Shown: piece after piece, positions 21,117-33,101 of the stretch
How positions within the stretch are numbered: the stretch's first letter is position 1
How the letters are laid out: every line of letters starts with the position of its first letter
Source of the DNA: Rhizomys pruinosus
Taxonomy: Eukaryota; Chordata; Mammalia; Rodentia; Spalacidae
DNA: 64,000 nt
NCBI GenBank assembly: GCA_009823505.1
Contig: VZQC01009572.1
Coordinates: 872,355-936,354 of the forward strand
Direction: 5' to 3'
The notes under the pieces: generated by a model
Databases searched by the model: none
What the model was told of the DNA's origin: nothing
What the model saw: only the letters and a program-made list of their open reading frames with translations
Program-made: the position numbers and the translations under genes

Positions 21117-23562
21117 AATTAGTTTTTATTGATGCTTTGTGCATTTCATACATTTTTTCCAATTCAGTTCAGGCTTATTTCCCTTTCCCTCCCCCCCACC
21201 CCCACCCCATCCCAGATCATGCATTCTGCCATAACTGTCCTGCATCTTTCTCTCAGTTTTTTTTTTCATTTTTAGCTATAAGTGATAATCCATGAGTACA
21301 AGCATCCTTCATGCAAAACCTATCTGCAGGCTGTTGTGCCCAAACACCTACAGCCCCACCATCCAGTGGGGGGTGACAGGTTGTTTGTTCAATCAAGTTG
21401 ATCAAATGAGTGTCCAGACTACATTGCTGTAGTTTCACCATTCACCCCAATCGCAGCCCTTACATTCTACCACGCCCCCTCTTCCGCAGGTTGTTCCCTA
21501 GGCTTAGAAAAGGGGCACAGGTGGATGAGAGGTAAAACAGTCCACTCTCTCTGGAGCTGTTAACTTGGACTCTGGTCAATTCTGGCTGTTTCCTTTCATG
21601 AGCTGACAGTTTGTCCAGGAATAACCTTTCGATCCTACTAATGAAGAACAAGCAATTAGATATATAGGTATTTAAGCAGCACTAATAGTTATGGTAGGTT
21701 ACTTTAGCATAGACACATGTTTGGATATGTTAATCCATGAATTACAATTTTCCCCCTGTTAAATATGATAGGGTCTTACTGTGGCTTATAACATCTCCTA
21801 ACCTGTAGAGGGTGTAAGCTTGTGGCATCAGCCATGGGTTATTTCTCCAAGGGGAGAGCCAATAGCCAATTAGATTTGGGATATGCAGGCACATGGCTGC
21901 CTCTGCTGCACAGTATTTCCAGGCAGGTGAGGTGTAGCTGGTGCTGACGGTGGAGTCTTGCTTGACTCAGGGAGACCCATATTTGCTTTATTGGTTTAGT
22001 GGCCTTTGGTAACACTCTCTGGCATTCCAGAGGCCATCTGTACACTTGCATGTGTGGTCTCAATACATCCCTCCCATGTTAACGTCAGGTCTTCGGCAGC
22101 AGGGTCTTATTGCCTCTCCTCCTGTAGGTATCCCAACTTAGAGGCAAGGAGCCCTTACCTTTTGTGGGGCCTTGGATCCCCTGGCCAACATCCACCTGGT
22201 AGAACAATCCATTGCTGATGTCAGAGCTCCTGTATTAATATATTTTGCCTGAGTGCATAGCCCTAGGACTTTAGTATTATATTTGGTTCTGAACAGAGAG
22301 TAATCCCTTCCACAGTTCCCATGTCTAGTAGTCAATTAAAGAAAGCAGTTTTACCAGTTTTATAAGAGATTACCTCTACAATAGTTGTCTCCAATTTACA
22401 GTTGGGGAGCGACCTCATCATCGTCATATTTCTCCTTGTTCTATGGGGGGGAAGGCAAGAAAGTCTCTCATATCAGAACCTTTGTGGCACCTAGAAGGTA
22501 AGTTTCATTAGGACTCATTATAACTAGTTGTTACATGTAGGATCCACAGAGGGGTTCGATGTTTATGGCAATCTGAGGCTTTTCTTCCTTTGAATGTTCA
22601 GACGGGTCAGCCTTTCCGTTGCCACTTTTTGGCTGGAACCAGCCCAGGTGCCCTTCAACTGACGAGTGGATAGAGAAAATGTGGTACATGTATACAATGG
22701 AATACTATGCAGCAGTAAAGAGGGACAACATCATGAAATTTGCAGGTAAATGGATGGAGCTGGAAGACATTATGTTAAGTGAAGTAACACAGTCCCAGAA
22801 AAACAAACGACAAATGGTGTCCCTCATATGTGGATGCTAGTACCAACAACCCAGATATAAATATTTCTTATGGAGAGGGATGCATAGTAAAAGAACAACA
22901 GAAAGACTGCATCAGAAAATGGACCGAAATGGTGAATTGGAAAGGGGGGATGGGTGGGAGAGGGACACGGGTGTATATTCGATTAAGGCATATTTAATTG
23001 ACGTGAGCTCAGCAAGTACCCAGTTTCGCCTAGACACTGTCTACAGGACACATGGTGTTTTAGGACTTAGTAAAAGTAAACATGTGTATATTAAACAACA
23101 TTGGTTTACAGAATCTGATAAAAATGGTAATGCATCTGAATTAAATGGAGATATAATTCGCTGTTGCCCACATTTGCTTTACATAAAATCTGTAGAGCAA
23201 GAACTTTGGGATTGACACATACAAATGTTCTCTATAATTTCTCTGTTGTACAGTATCACCTTGTAGCATTCTCTTTAAGATGATATAACGTAAAAATTAA
23301 GTTTGCTTCCCAAGTTAATCATATATAGTCACCCAAAACAACATGGATGAATTTGATGAAATCTGTGCCTTGACTCCACCCTATAGTCATGTATAATACA
23401 ACTGTCTTCTGGAGACTCATACGCTAAAAAAAGGGGGGGGGATACAGAAAGACATGAAATCTTTTCATCAAACCCTTGCAATTCAAATCTTAAAACTAAC
23501 TATGGGAAAAGATTTGTTTGCTCCAACAGGACAAAATGTCACCAACTTAACGGCTGCATTGA
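21117..23562 (-). mobile_element. L1 with extended 3' UTR and 5' inversion
   Basis: Positions 21117-22617 are an antisense L1 3' end (poly-T side left). Positions 22618-23562 are sense: the ORF2 end plus the upstream part of the extended UTR. Both outer edges carry gtggctattttttt (21102-21115 and 23563-23576), so the two halves are one insertion. The order fits twin-primed reverse transcription, with a small gap between halves. The sense half ends close to where the antisense half begins, judged against the copy at 52-54 kb. Confidence 0.88.
22619..22840 (+). pseudogene. L1 ORF2 C-terminal fragment (inverted half)
   Basis: Open to the natural stop. It encodes the conserved end of ORF2p: WNQPRCPSTDEWIEKMW, MYTMEYYAAVKRD, KWMELEDIMLSEVTQSQ and VSLICGC. 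The first few codons upstream of WNQP come from the inversion junction. This is the only place in the window where ORF2 is joined to the extended 3' UTR. Confidence 0.9.
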
Positions 23563-23577
23563 GTGGCTATTTTTTTG

Positions 23578-24448
23578 TTGTAATCTATAATACTATGTTT
23601 CAATTTTTCTACCGAAACTGTTAAAAACTTGTGCTTGGACCAAAAAAAATAATTTGGGTAAATAAACTTTCTTAGAGATTATATATTTTTCTCTAGGGTG
23701 ACATTTCCTTGAAGTTCTCAGGACCTTTTTAATCATTTCAAACAGCTTCCCTTTTTCCTGCTCCAAACTGATGGCTCCATGGACTATGTAAATCATCATG
23801 ACCTGGTCTCACATCCTTCTCCCTTCTCCTAGTGTGCCATCCTCTGAGCTAGACAGCTGAAGGATGCGACCAGAGAGACAGGGTAACTGGACCTCGGGAC
23901 ACTTTTGTTGCCACATTCTGGTGAAGAGTTTGCCTCTAAGACTTGTAAGTATCACAAGCTGTCTAGAAAGGTCACAAAGATTTATTTCTCAGGGAGGGAC
24001 ACCTTGGTCCTGCTTTTAGTAGAAACATCTCATCGGCTGAGATTATATGCCCTGAATATTTTAAATCCCAGAGATACATAAAGGTTAAATGAAAAAGTCA
24101 AACTAAGCAAGCCATCTAGATAAGTGGGCCAGTGTGGGAACACTGGAAAGGCAGGGTGGGAACGGCATCACTGTCTTGAGCCTCAATATGGATTTCTATT
24201 CTTTATAGACAGAGCCATTAATCAAACAGCTATTTATAGAATATCCTACAAGCAGAAATTCCCCTCTGGGTTTTGATTGTCCTCTCTTAGGTCAATGATA
24301 CATGACAGGCTTATCTTGAAGCCTATAAAGGGAAATAAAAATCTACTCGACTTCTGGTGTCTTTTATTCAACACACAGCATGATTCCCATCAAAATCCTC
24401 CAAATTAACTTCTTAGTTGCATGATTTGGCAATGCACACATGGCCCAT
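23578..24448. other. Low-copy DNA
   Basis: No repeat or gene recognised in about 870 bp. Confidence 0.4.
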
Positions 24449-24593
24449 TTTTTTTTTTTGGTGTTTTTTGAGACAGGGTCTCCCTGTAGCCCCAGCTGGC
24501 CTGGAACTCACTTTGTAGACCAGGCTGGCCTTGAACTCACAGAGATCTGCCTGTCTCTGCCTCCCGAGTGCTGGGATTAAAGGCAGGCTTCCA
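24449..24593 (-). mobile_element. B1 SINE
   Basis: Antisense B1 with poly-T, GAGACAGGGTCTCCCTGTAG and GAGTGCTGGGATTAAAGGCAG. Truncated at its head. A weak cCATTTT duplication is possible. Confidence 0.93.
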
Positions 24594-24879
24594 TTTTGAT
24601 ATTAAGGGTCTAATGACTCTGGAAATAAATGCTAACCAAATTAAAATAGATATTAGTTTTAAAATGTAAAAGATGATGAATATTGATGAAATTATAAGAA
24701 AAATGTGATTTTTTATACTAAAGCATAGAACAATTGAAGAAGACAACAATCACCCTATCACCCAATATCCACTAAGAGCTGAAGTCACCATGCTAAAGAG
24801 ATGCCTGTGAGAGTCATCATTATGTACAAAGTTCAAGATACAGAAGCAACCTGAATTTATATGGGTAGAAGAATGTATC
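24594..24879. other. Low-copy DNA
   Basis: AT-rich, nothing recognised. Confidence 0.35.
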
Positions 24880-25245
24880 AAGAAAGTATAGTGCATAGGG
24901 AGGTGGAGATAGAAGGATCCCAAGAATTAGTTTGTCAGTGTAGCCAGTCAGCAAATACCATGTGCAGTGAGAGACACTGACTCAAAATATGAATGGAGAT
25001 GGCACTCACTGTCAACCTCTGGTCTCCACATACTTGTGGACATGCATCTGCACATATATTCATACAAACGTGTACACACACACACTCACACAAACAAACA
25101 GATACCACATACACAAAAATAAGGTGGAGAACTATTGAAGCAGACAACAAATATCAACCTCTGGTTTCCAGATGCATGTACACCTGCACACATATAAACA
25201 CATATACACATACAGACCCAACACACAAATCCAAAGAAAACAGAA
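24880..25245 (+). mobile_element. B4-type SINE with a duplicated 3' part
   Basis: Diverged sense B4 (GGGAGGTGGAGATAGAAGGAT, CAACCTCTGGTCTCCACATAC). A second CAACCTCTGGTTTCCAGATGC unit near 25156 suggests an adjacent second 3' part. Both end in ACAC-rich sequence. Confidence 0.6.
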
Positions 25246-25261
25246 AAATGGAGATTTTAAA

Positions 25262-25480
25262 TATGGGCCCTGGCAGAGACTGATACTGATATGGTTTCAA
25301 GTTTTGGCTCAACCACTTGCCACTACCTACCTGTAGGCTTGAGCACCTTAATTTACTTGCTGAGCTTCGGTCCCCCATCTGTGGCATGGTGGTCCATTAG
25401 AGCATTGGTTGGGATAGCACAATTAACTGTTTAACACAGTGTCTAGCATACAATGAGCTCTCATTAAACATAAGCGGCAG
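25262..25480 (+). mobile_element. MIR SINE
   Basis: Sense MIR: TTTTGGCTCAACCACTTGCC, GAGCACCTTAATTTACTTGC, then AACACAGTGTCTAGCATACA. The order matches MIR from core to 3' end. Confidence 0.65.
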
Positions 25481-26484
25481 TGGTCATTGGAGAAGTAAAC
25501 AGAGTTTGGAGCCCAGGATAAGAATGTCAATGAGACCAAGCAAATAACTACAGTAGAGATTTTCTACTCTGAGAAATGCACTATACCTCATTAACCATAT
25601 AGACACCACATCAAAACATACAGTGGAACAGATTCAGGAAATATCTGGGCATAACATAATGACTTTAACTAAATTTGTATAATGCTAAGCCTCTATAACC
25701 ATATAAGTTTTATCATTCTCATCAGATGCTTATAATAAAACTTGAAGATAAAGAAATTGAACAAACCCCACTGCTACTTATTAAAATTCAGAAAAACAAA
25801 TGAAACCTTGGCACTATAGCTCTGAGGAATCTAGTTAGCATCAGAAGTTATTTTTCTTCATTTCTCAAAATATGCAACTTCCCACCCAGACAAAGGAATG
25901 CTCTTTTAATGCTAACAACCAAATGGAAGTTTGCAGCACAAACTTCTGCAGGTCAAGTTCCTCTGCCTCCCAAATCAACCATGAATAAAAGACGAATTTC
26001 ACTAATCACAGGACAATTATCAACTCATGTTTATCCAAGTTCAAAATGTACTGAAAGTAAAACAACAGTAAACATGGTTTTATGTGATTTTTATAGAAGA
26101 GAAACATGTTTTAGTGAATTATTACTCCTTGTTCCGTAGTCCACTGATAATATCACAGATATATGGTTCTTATCTGGGAGATTTATTTAGCTGATTTTAA
26201 CTCTATTGCTCCAATATTATTTCTTGTTTTGTTCTTTAAAATGATGTCTTCTATACCCGATACTCATTGGGATCCCTATCTGTATCCTCCTTTCACAATT
26301 ATGATATTTGGGAAGATTTAAACTGGAATGTCATGGTCCAGATTGATTGAAGAATATAAATTAGAATAATATATAAAACATATAAATAAGATTAAAATCA
26401 AAAGTAGAGAAGATTAACCAAGAAAGAGGAGATTAAAATTATGTGTATAACCTAAGAAAATCTGTAGCTTCAAAAAAGTGTCCG
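25481..26484. other. Low-copy DNA, repeat-poor
   Basis: About 1 kb without a repeat I recognise and no convincing gene. Confidence 0.4.
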
Positions 26485-26595
26485 TTTTTAGATAGGGTCT
26501 CTCTATGAAGCACAGAATTCACAAGCTGGCTTCAGATTCAAGATCTCCTGCCTCAGATTCCTATATAATGGGATGCAGCACCAATGTCTGGCACT
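26485..26595 (-). mobile_element. Old B1-like SINE fragment
   Basis: TTTTTAGATAGGGTCTCTCTATG, AGATCTCCTGCCTCAG and a degenerate head complement are in B1 order but heavily diverged. Confidence 0.55.
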
Positions 26596-28787
26596 TAGAC
26601 GTCTTGTTCCAGGGACTGAACTGAAGACAATTATGGCACTAAGGATAAACTACACCCTCCTTCAGGCATACATGACTGAGAATGTTTGGGGATACCAAAC
26701 ATGAAGGGAAACACCTACAGTGCTTCCTTAGGGCCAAACATTTAGCAGACCTGTGCACATGTTGCTGGTCCTGTAAATAAAACTTTATACAATGTACTTA
26801 ACTGTTAACTCTTTGGAATATGTCTATTCCACACATCAAGGACAGCCGTCCTGCAGCCACTTTGAACTGCACGAATCATGAGGGTCAAACTCCATGAGTT
26901 ACAAGAAGGTTAGAAGGTTTAGATGCGTGTGAAACAGTTCAGAGCCTTCAGCTCATTTCTCATGAATGCTGAAGCTGGAAGTACCATCCAGTTGGTGTGG
27001 CAACACTTAGATAGGCTCAAAAGCAAGAGTCATGGTATGTGTTTCTAGTAAACATTTCATCAGCTTTGTCCAGCCTACTCAGCAAACCGTTTCTTTGCTC
27101 ACTGATCTGTATCCTATGTGGATCCGGCAAAACAAACATTTTCAGTGAGTTGGCTGCAAATGTTTCTGTCATATGGACTCATTTCAAATAATCTTGAATT
27201 CGGATTTATTCTTGCTAGGCAGGGGTCTGCTCCAAAGTCCTATGAGAATTTGTCTTCCTATCTACATCCCAGAAGTGTCTCTCCTGGAAGAAACATGAAT
27301 TTCTTCCACAGTAAACTCAGCAGCTAGTGTGAGATCCTTCTTGGAGGATGCATCGCCTAAAATATTCATGGCTCTGATTCCTGCAGGCTGATAAAGGAAT
27401 GTCTCAACTAATGACATTTCCCCTGGTACCTGATCCAAAGCATGTGGTTCCAGGGATATGGTAAGAATGCTCTACTCTGGAGATTTTATTTATCTTCAAA
27501 GTTTCACCGATATTCAGATATATCTTTTAATAAAAACATGAAACCATGAAAAAAAGTTATTCCAGTTCATTTTATGGACTGATTTGATCTTGCTGCTCAT
27601 AAATTATGGATGCTCCCATCTTGGGGCAGTTCCTTTTTGCTCACTTTATAATTTAGCCTGACATTTGGATAGCCCTGGCCTTTTTGCACCAAAGCGTTTT
27701 TGAATCACTTAATTATAGCCATTATATTGTGGGATAAAATGGGTACCTGTAATGACTTGCTACTCTTAAGTGACCAATTGAAGACAGTAAAAATAGGTTT
27801 TTTTATATAAAAAAGAAGAGTCACTCTATGAAAAAAGAACAGGTCAAAGTGAAAGAACTTCAGAGTTGCAAATTATATAAATCTATTCAGACCGGTTTGA
27901 GCCAAACAATGAGAAATAATGATGGGCATCCAGTCAATGGGATCTCCTTAAAACTAGATGCAAACCCATCCACATTCAGTCAGTGGGATTTCCTTGAACC
28001 AAGAAACAAAACCCAGCCAGACCTGGAGATATGCAATCCAGAGTTGAAAACACACCAGGAACCAAAATAACTTCCCTCACCCCACCCCTCTCAGTTCACT
28101 CTCTCTCCCTTAGGTCATTTAATTTTCTCACTTGCAGTATCCACCTCTGTCTTCGCCTCGTAGTGCTCGCAGTCTCCCCACAGTATGAAAATAGCTGCCT
28201 CAGCTCACCATCTCCAACACCTCCCAGTTCTAGATGTCAAGAGAGAGAGAACCAGATTGAACCAACTTAGCTCAGTGTCTCGCCCTGTCTCACTCAGCTA
28301 CGGCTGTTTTGGCACAGTATCTTGTAAATCTATAACCCAGTTCAGCATGAGCCCTATGGGAGTATCTCACATAAGAATGTCTGTGTCGAAGGATGAAGCA
28401 TGAGGGTTAGTCCTGATGATGAGGTAGTGGAATCTTGAGATTAGAAAGGATTAGACGTATCTAGTCAATTCTCTCAGCTCTATAGAAATCCCCTAATGGC
28501 TCATCTTTCCTAATGGAAATGTTCTTAGCCTAATCACATTCTACCAATGGGCAGATTCATTTTCAGACGGATCCAGAGCAGGTTACACTGAACAGAAGCT
28601 GCTTCCCTCTAATATACACCCATCCATATGCTCATGTACTCTCTGGAGTTCATAGCACAGTTCGGTTCTAACATCCATGTAATAGATGAAGACAGCTGTA
28701 CTAAAAATTTCCTCTCACCCCATTTCAACATGTTTCCCTTTCCCTAAGCACACCTCTAGATTTTCTCTTCAGCACCTATTATTTGGT
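26596..28787. other. Repeat-poor low-copy block
   Basis: About 2.2 kb with no clear interspersed repeat, apart from a possible old hAT remnant near 26740-26800 (GTAAATAAAACTTTATAC). Frames at 27828-28070 and 28031-28270 lack recognisable motifs. AT-rich 27540-27800 could be conserved non-coding sequence. Confidence 0.4.
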
Positions 28788-28801
28788 TTGCTAAGGGTTT
28801 T

Positions 28802-29026
28802 CTCTTTTTTAATTTTACTTATTTTTTATTTTACATGTATAAATGTATTGCGTGCATGTACGTAAGTTAAGTGCACCCATGTTGTGTAATGGCCAAGAGG
28901 ATGTCGGCTTCCCTGGAACTGGAGTTAAGGTTGGTTGTTAGCCATTATGTAGGAGCTGGGAATCAAACCTGGGTCTGCTGCAAGAGCAACCAGTGCTCTT
29001 AACCACTGAGCCAACTCTCCAGCCCC
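28802..29026 (-). mobile_element. B2 SINE
   Basis: Antisense B2 with TTAACCACTGAGCCAACTCTCCAG. A perfect 14-bp duplication, ttgctaagggtttt, lies at 28788-28801 and 29027-29040. Confidence 0.95.
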
Positions 29027-29269
29027 TTGCTAAGGGTTTTCAATGTGTGGATTGAAATATTTAAAATTTGTGGAGCAGTTCTCAGATAGAGGCAGTGTTT
29101 CTAGTGATATTTTTTTTTCTTTTAGCTTATTGAGCCTTGTACTATGATGTAACTTTGGAGTACTTATAAACTATTCCCCCACTTCATAGATGTTTGATTT
29201 GGGGCAAAAGTAAAAAATTCTTTGTCAAAAAAATTCTTTTCTTACCATGAAGTGAAACAAATGCATGTT

Positions 29270-29385
29270 GCCATTCTACACAGTTGCTATGATAATTAAG
29301 TGAAAAAATTAATAATATATGTAAAGAGCATGAAATAGGACCTAGTATACACATAATGCTCAATAAATGTTAGATATTATTGGGG
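29270..29385 (+). mobile_element. MIR SINE 3' half
   Basis: GCTATGATAATTAAGTG, AATAATATATGTAAAGAGCA and TAATGCTCAATAAATGTTAG match the 3' half of MIR in order. Confidence 0.75.
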
Positions 29386-29845
29386 GATGAGATGAACCTC
29401 ATTATCTTTTGCATGGCTTTTCTAACAGGGTCAGACTTTGCCATGGGTGCCTTAGTTTCTTAGTTCACCTTACAGATACCCTTTCTGAATCCTGATCAGT
29501 GCTTCTCAGAGGTATGTTGTCCATTAAGGCGTGGATTATGACCTTTCTATTGAAAGATAATGAAAAGACTGAGTAAGATAGAACCTAGCAGACACTGCTG
29601 ATGAAGCCCATTCAGAGTGGCTTTGAATTCCATTGTCTCATTCAAATTAGTCTCATTAGCCCTCATTTTCAGATGACTATCCTGAGACCCCAAACTGGGA
29701 AGCTGTGTGTTTGAGGACACAGAATTGAACTAAAACTGAAATGAAACCCTGCTTCGTACTTCAATGTTCCTTGTATAAAGTTGAAGAGGAAAAAATATCT
29801 AAAGCTTCATGTCAATGTTACCATCCATGCTCAAGAATCCAACTA
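29386..29845. other. Low-copy DNA with an antisense MIR-like trace
   Basis: Positions 29625-29740 (ATTGTCTCATTCAAATTAG, CATTTTCAGATGACTATCCTG) look like a decayed antisense MIR. Nothing else recognised. Confidence 0.45.
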
Positions 29846-30000
29846 TGAGCTGGGTGTGGTGGCGCACACCTTTAATCCCAGCACTTGGGAGGCAGAGGCA
29901 GGCGGATCTCTGTGAGTTCAAGGCCAGCCTGGTCTACAGAGTGAGTTCCAGTCCAGCTGGGGCTACAGGGAGACCCTGTCCCAAAAAGACCAAAAAAAAA
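29846..30000 (+). mobile_element. B1 SINE, young
   Basis: Near-consensus sense B1 (GCTGGGTGTGGTGGCGCAC, GGCAGGCGGATCTCTGTGAG) with a short A-tail. Probable duplication aatccaacta (29836-29845) against aatctaacta (30001-30010). Confidence 0.95.
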
Positions 30001-30009
30001 AATCTAACT

Positions 30010-30573
30010 ACATTGTTATAATGTAAATCTCTTAATGGGCTCTAGAATCAATCCACCAGTTACTTTCAGACCCTGTAATTACTGTATAAGAGTGGAAAGA
30101 GGGGCTGGAGAGATAGCTTAGCAGTTAAGAGCACCAACTGCTCTTGCAGAGGACCCGGGTTCGATCCCCAGCACCCACCTGGCAGCTAAGAACTGTCTGT
30201 AACTCCAATTCCAGGAGAACTCCAGTTCCAGGGGAATCCGAGACCCTCTTCTGACCTCCGCAGCATTGCACGACACAGGTGCACAAACCTACATGCAGTC
30301 AGTACATTCATACACATACAAAAATTTTTAAAAAGTAAAAAAAAAAAAAGGAGTGGAAAGAATGTATGCATATTTTATAGTAATATAAAATTAAAGGAGG
30401 AAAATGTGAATTCCTAAACATAAAAAAAGACTGAGAGAAAGATGCAGGACAGTTATGGCAGAATGCATGATCTGGGGTGGGGTGGGGGGAAGGGAAAGGG
30501 GAATATGTCTAAACTGAGCTGAGAAATGATGTCTGAAATACACAAAACATCAATAAAAGCATTATTAAAAAAA
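30010..30573 (+). mobile_element. L1 short-class 3' UTR, split by a B2
   Basis: Sense L1 3' UTR (GTTATAATGTAAATCTCTTA, GATGCAGGACAGTTATGGCA, G-rich tract, CATCAATAAAAGC). It is nearly identical to 8130-8470. Interrupted by the B2 at 30101-30350. Confidence 0.9.
30101..30350 (+). mobile_element. B2 SINE, full length, young
   Basis: Sense B2 with intact GGTTCGATCCCC and CCTCCGCAGC. A perfect 11-bp duplication, gagtggaaaga, lies at 30090-30100 and 30351-30361. Confidence 0.97.
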
Positions 30574-30619
30574 AGAATCTTCTCCACACAGAATGAAGGG
30601 TGCTGAGGGAGAATGTCCA

Positions 30620-30815
30620 TTTGGGAGTCAGATGAGTCTGTCAGATTCTACTTCCACCACAGTCATTGACGTGACTTCAGATATTTTCCTTTCTCTTTCA
30701 TCCAGCCTCAGTTTTCTCATGTGCAAAATGAGATGCAAACTGTATATCTGTTTGTGGTGAAGATGAAATGAACTAAGGTGTGTACTCGTGCATTGTATAT
30801 AATATACATGGTAGC
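30620..30815 (+). mobile_element. MIR SINE
   Basis: TTTGGGAGTCAGATGAGTC, CCTCAGTTTTCTCATGTGCA, AAAATGAGATGC and TGGTGAAGATGAAATGAAC follow MIR order. Confidence 0.75.
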
Positions 30816-32835
30816 TGTGTTCATTCTCAACTTTAACATCATCCCCATCAAGAGGCTTCAAAAGGCAAGAAGCATTTCTTCTTTGGGCTGTATAACTAGG
30901 CTACTTGATTTAAATAAATCAAACAAAGCTAGAAAGTAAACCCTTTCTTTAGTCCATTGTATTATCTAAAGTTAGGTCACCTATTCTTCTCAAAGCTAAA
31001 GAGTCAGTCCACTTTTAGAATTAAAGCTTTGCTTGCAATTTATGAATTATATAGTCTCTCCCCACAATTTTACTATCAAGTTTCAAAACTAATATGGTCT
31101 CATTCCTGCTGCCATAGCTGAAGTGATACTAGTCTGAAGCAGTGAAGTAAAAGAGCCAGACACATATCAGATTCTGACCTCAGCTATCATACACAAATGA
31201 TCACCGGGCAGTAGTTGTGAGAGCAGTTAGTTAAGCAAGGTGTAAATGACAGTAGATACCATTTCTGAACACAGCGCCTTAGACTGCTCAGCCATCCTGA
31301 AAGCCTGGCAAGGTAGTTACCATTTCTACAACGGACAATACTACCCTAGGGCTGTGTCCTACTAACTGACTAGGGACCGCTTGCACCACTGAAACCCAAG
31401 CATACAGGTGATAGAGGATCTTCTACTCCTGTCTGAGTCTTAGATAATGGGGAAATTTTTCATTAACAGAAGTTTCTCATCTGGACAGATCACAGCACCA
31501 AGGATCTCATAATCAGCTCCCCAGTACTAATGGATGGTGAGTGAAAAGAGGAGCAGACCCAGGTGACCTTTGAGGTAGGCAATCAAGAGAAGCTGAAATA
31601 ATAGCAACTTGCAGTGTGCTCTTATTTCTGCCTTATGGTTTGAAAACTGAGTATCACTTGACAGAAATTAAATTGTAATAGTCTGAATATAAATTTAACG
31701 TGAGGTTCAAATGCAATTTTAATATTTATTTTGTAGAGATAAACAGTAGCAGCACATATCTGAATAGAAAATGTATTATAACTCAAGCTAAGGACTCACA
31801 AACTAATCCCATTTTAAATATATTTATTCAATGTGGCAGAAGGGAATGAGGCAATGTCAACAGTTTGGCACCACCGAGGGCTTCCCTGGCAGAAGTGAGT
31901 TGTCTTTGAGAAGAACATCATTATTCTGCTTCCCTGAACAGTCTGTGCCCATGGGAGAGAAAGGAAGCTGAGTTGAAGGACGTCAGTTCGAGGCAGGGGC
32001 TGGGGCATCAGGGGGAGGAAACAGGAATAATGAGAAGAGGGGAACAATTTACCGCTTGACGGTATTTTCCAGTGTTTGGTCTCTGCAGATCGGGGTGAAA
32101 AAAGCGGCCAGCCACTGAGCAAACAGAGACAGAAGAGATTCCAGGCATGAAAAGCACCAGTGGCCAAGGAAGATGTCTGATGAGCATAGTGGCATGGCAA
32201 AGCATGGGCTCCAGAGAAAGAAAGAAATGTGTACCAATGTCCTCCTATCACACACAGGATAGAATCTCATGTTTGTAAACCAGAAGACAGGATGAGAAAG
32301 GAAAAGCTTTGGACCTGGTTGTCCTTAACGACTTCCAGGGATGGGGAGGGCTCCACCTCCACACATGGGACTTCATAATATTTTAAATCACCACTGTCTG
32401 TCCCAGTCCCCTTCCAGATTCTTTCCCAGGAAATGCCTGTTATATCATGTGTACCTGTCTTTCTTTTTCCCATCTTCCCGCCATGTTCCCAAACATGCCT
32501 GTTTACTGTTGTATCACTAGATGCTCACAGAGTCTAGTGTTCCGGAAGTATGTGTTCATTATATGATCATCCAAGAGGAGAGTGAATTCTCTGTCTACAA
32601 TATCTCCAACACACATCCTCGAGCCAGGGAGGACATATGTTTCCTTTAACGTGTCAGGTCTGGTCACTCAGCAGCAGCTTCTACAAGGGGAACCCTTGCT
32701 CAATGGAGAAGCTAGCTGGAAACCCAGGGCCCTGGCAAGTGCGGCTCTGCAGTCACACGAGCCTTTCCTGCTGGTTCTACAAGACACCTGTGATGTTTCA
32801 AGCTCCCTGAGGGATCACTGCATGAAGTCAGGTTG
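30816..32835. other. Mostly low-copy DNA
   Basis: About 2 kb. MIR-like traces near 31290-31360 and an L2-like trace near 32460-32570 (CTGTTTACTGTTGTATCACT) are weak. A 145-codon antisense frame at 31814-32251 has no motif or conserved context I recognise, so I do not call a gene. Confidence 0.4.
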
Positions 32836-32848
32836 CAGTGGATTCTTT

Positions 32849-33072
32849 TTTTAAATTTTTTATTTATTTTATTATGTGTATGAATGTACTGTCTGCATGT
32901 AGGTCTGCGCACCCGTGTCGTGCAATGCCTCGGAGGTCAGAAGAGGGTGCCGGAGTCCCCTGGAACTGGAGTTAAAGAAGTTTCCAGCCGTCATGTGGGT
33001 GCTGGGGATCGAACCCGGATCCTCTGCAAGAGCAGTCGGTGCTCTTAACCACTAGGCCGTCTCTCCAGCCCC
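32849..33072 (-). mobile_element. B2 SINE with extra bases beyond its head
   Basis: Antisense B2 with intact CpGs. A perfect 13-bp duplication, cagtggattcttt, lies at 32836-32848 and 33089-33101. About 16 bp (33073-33088, C then T rich) lie between the B2 head and the second duplication and belong to neither. Confidence 0.95.
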
Positions 33073-33101
33073 CCCTATTTTTTTTTAACAGTGGATTCTT
33101 T

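Noticed and set aside
22880..23215. 111-codon frame downstream of L1 ORF2 in the extended UTR; a possible captured coding segment
   Set aside because: The matching region in the 52-54 kb copy is not open in the same frame, and I recognise no domain. I keep the origin of the extension open without calling a protein.
31814..32251. 145-codon antisense open frame
   Set aside because: No recognisable domain, no splice-site context I could support, and the length is within chance expectation for 64 kb.
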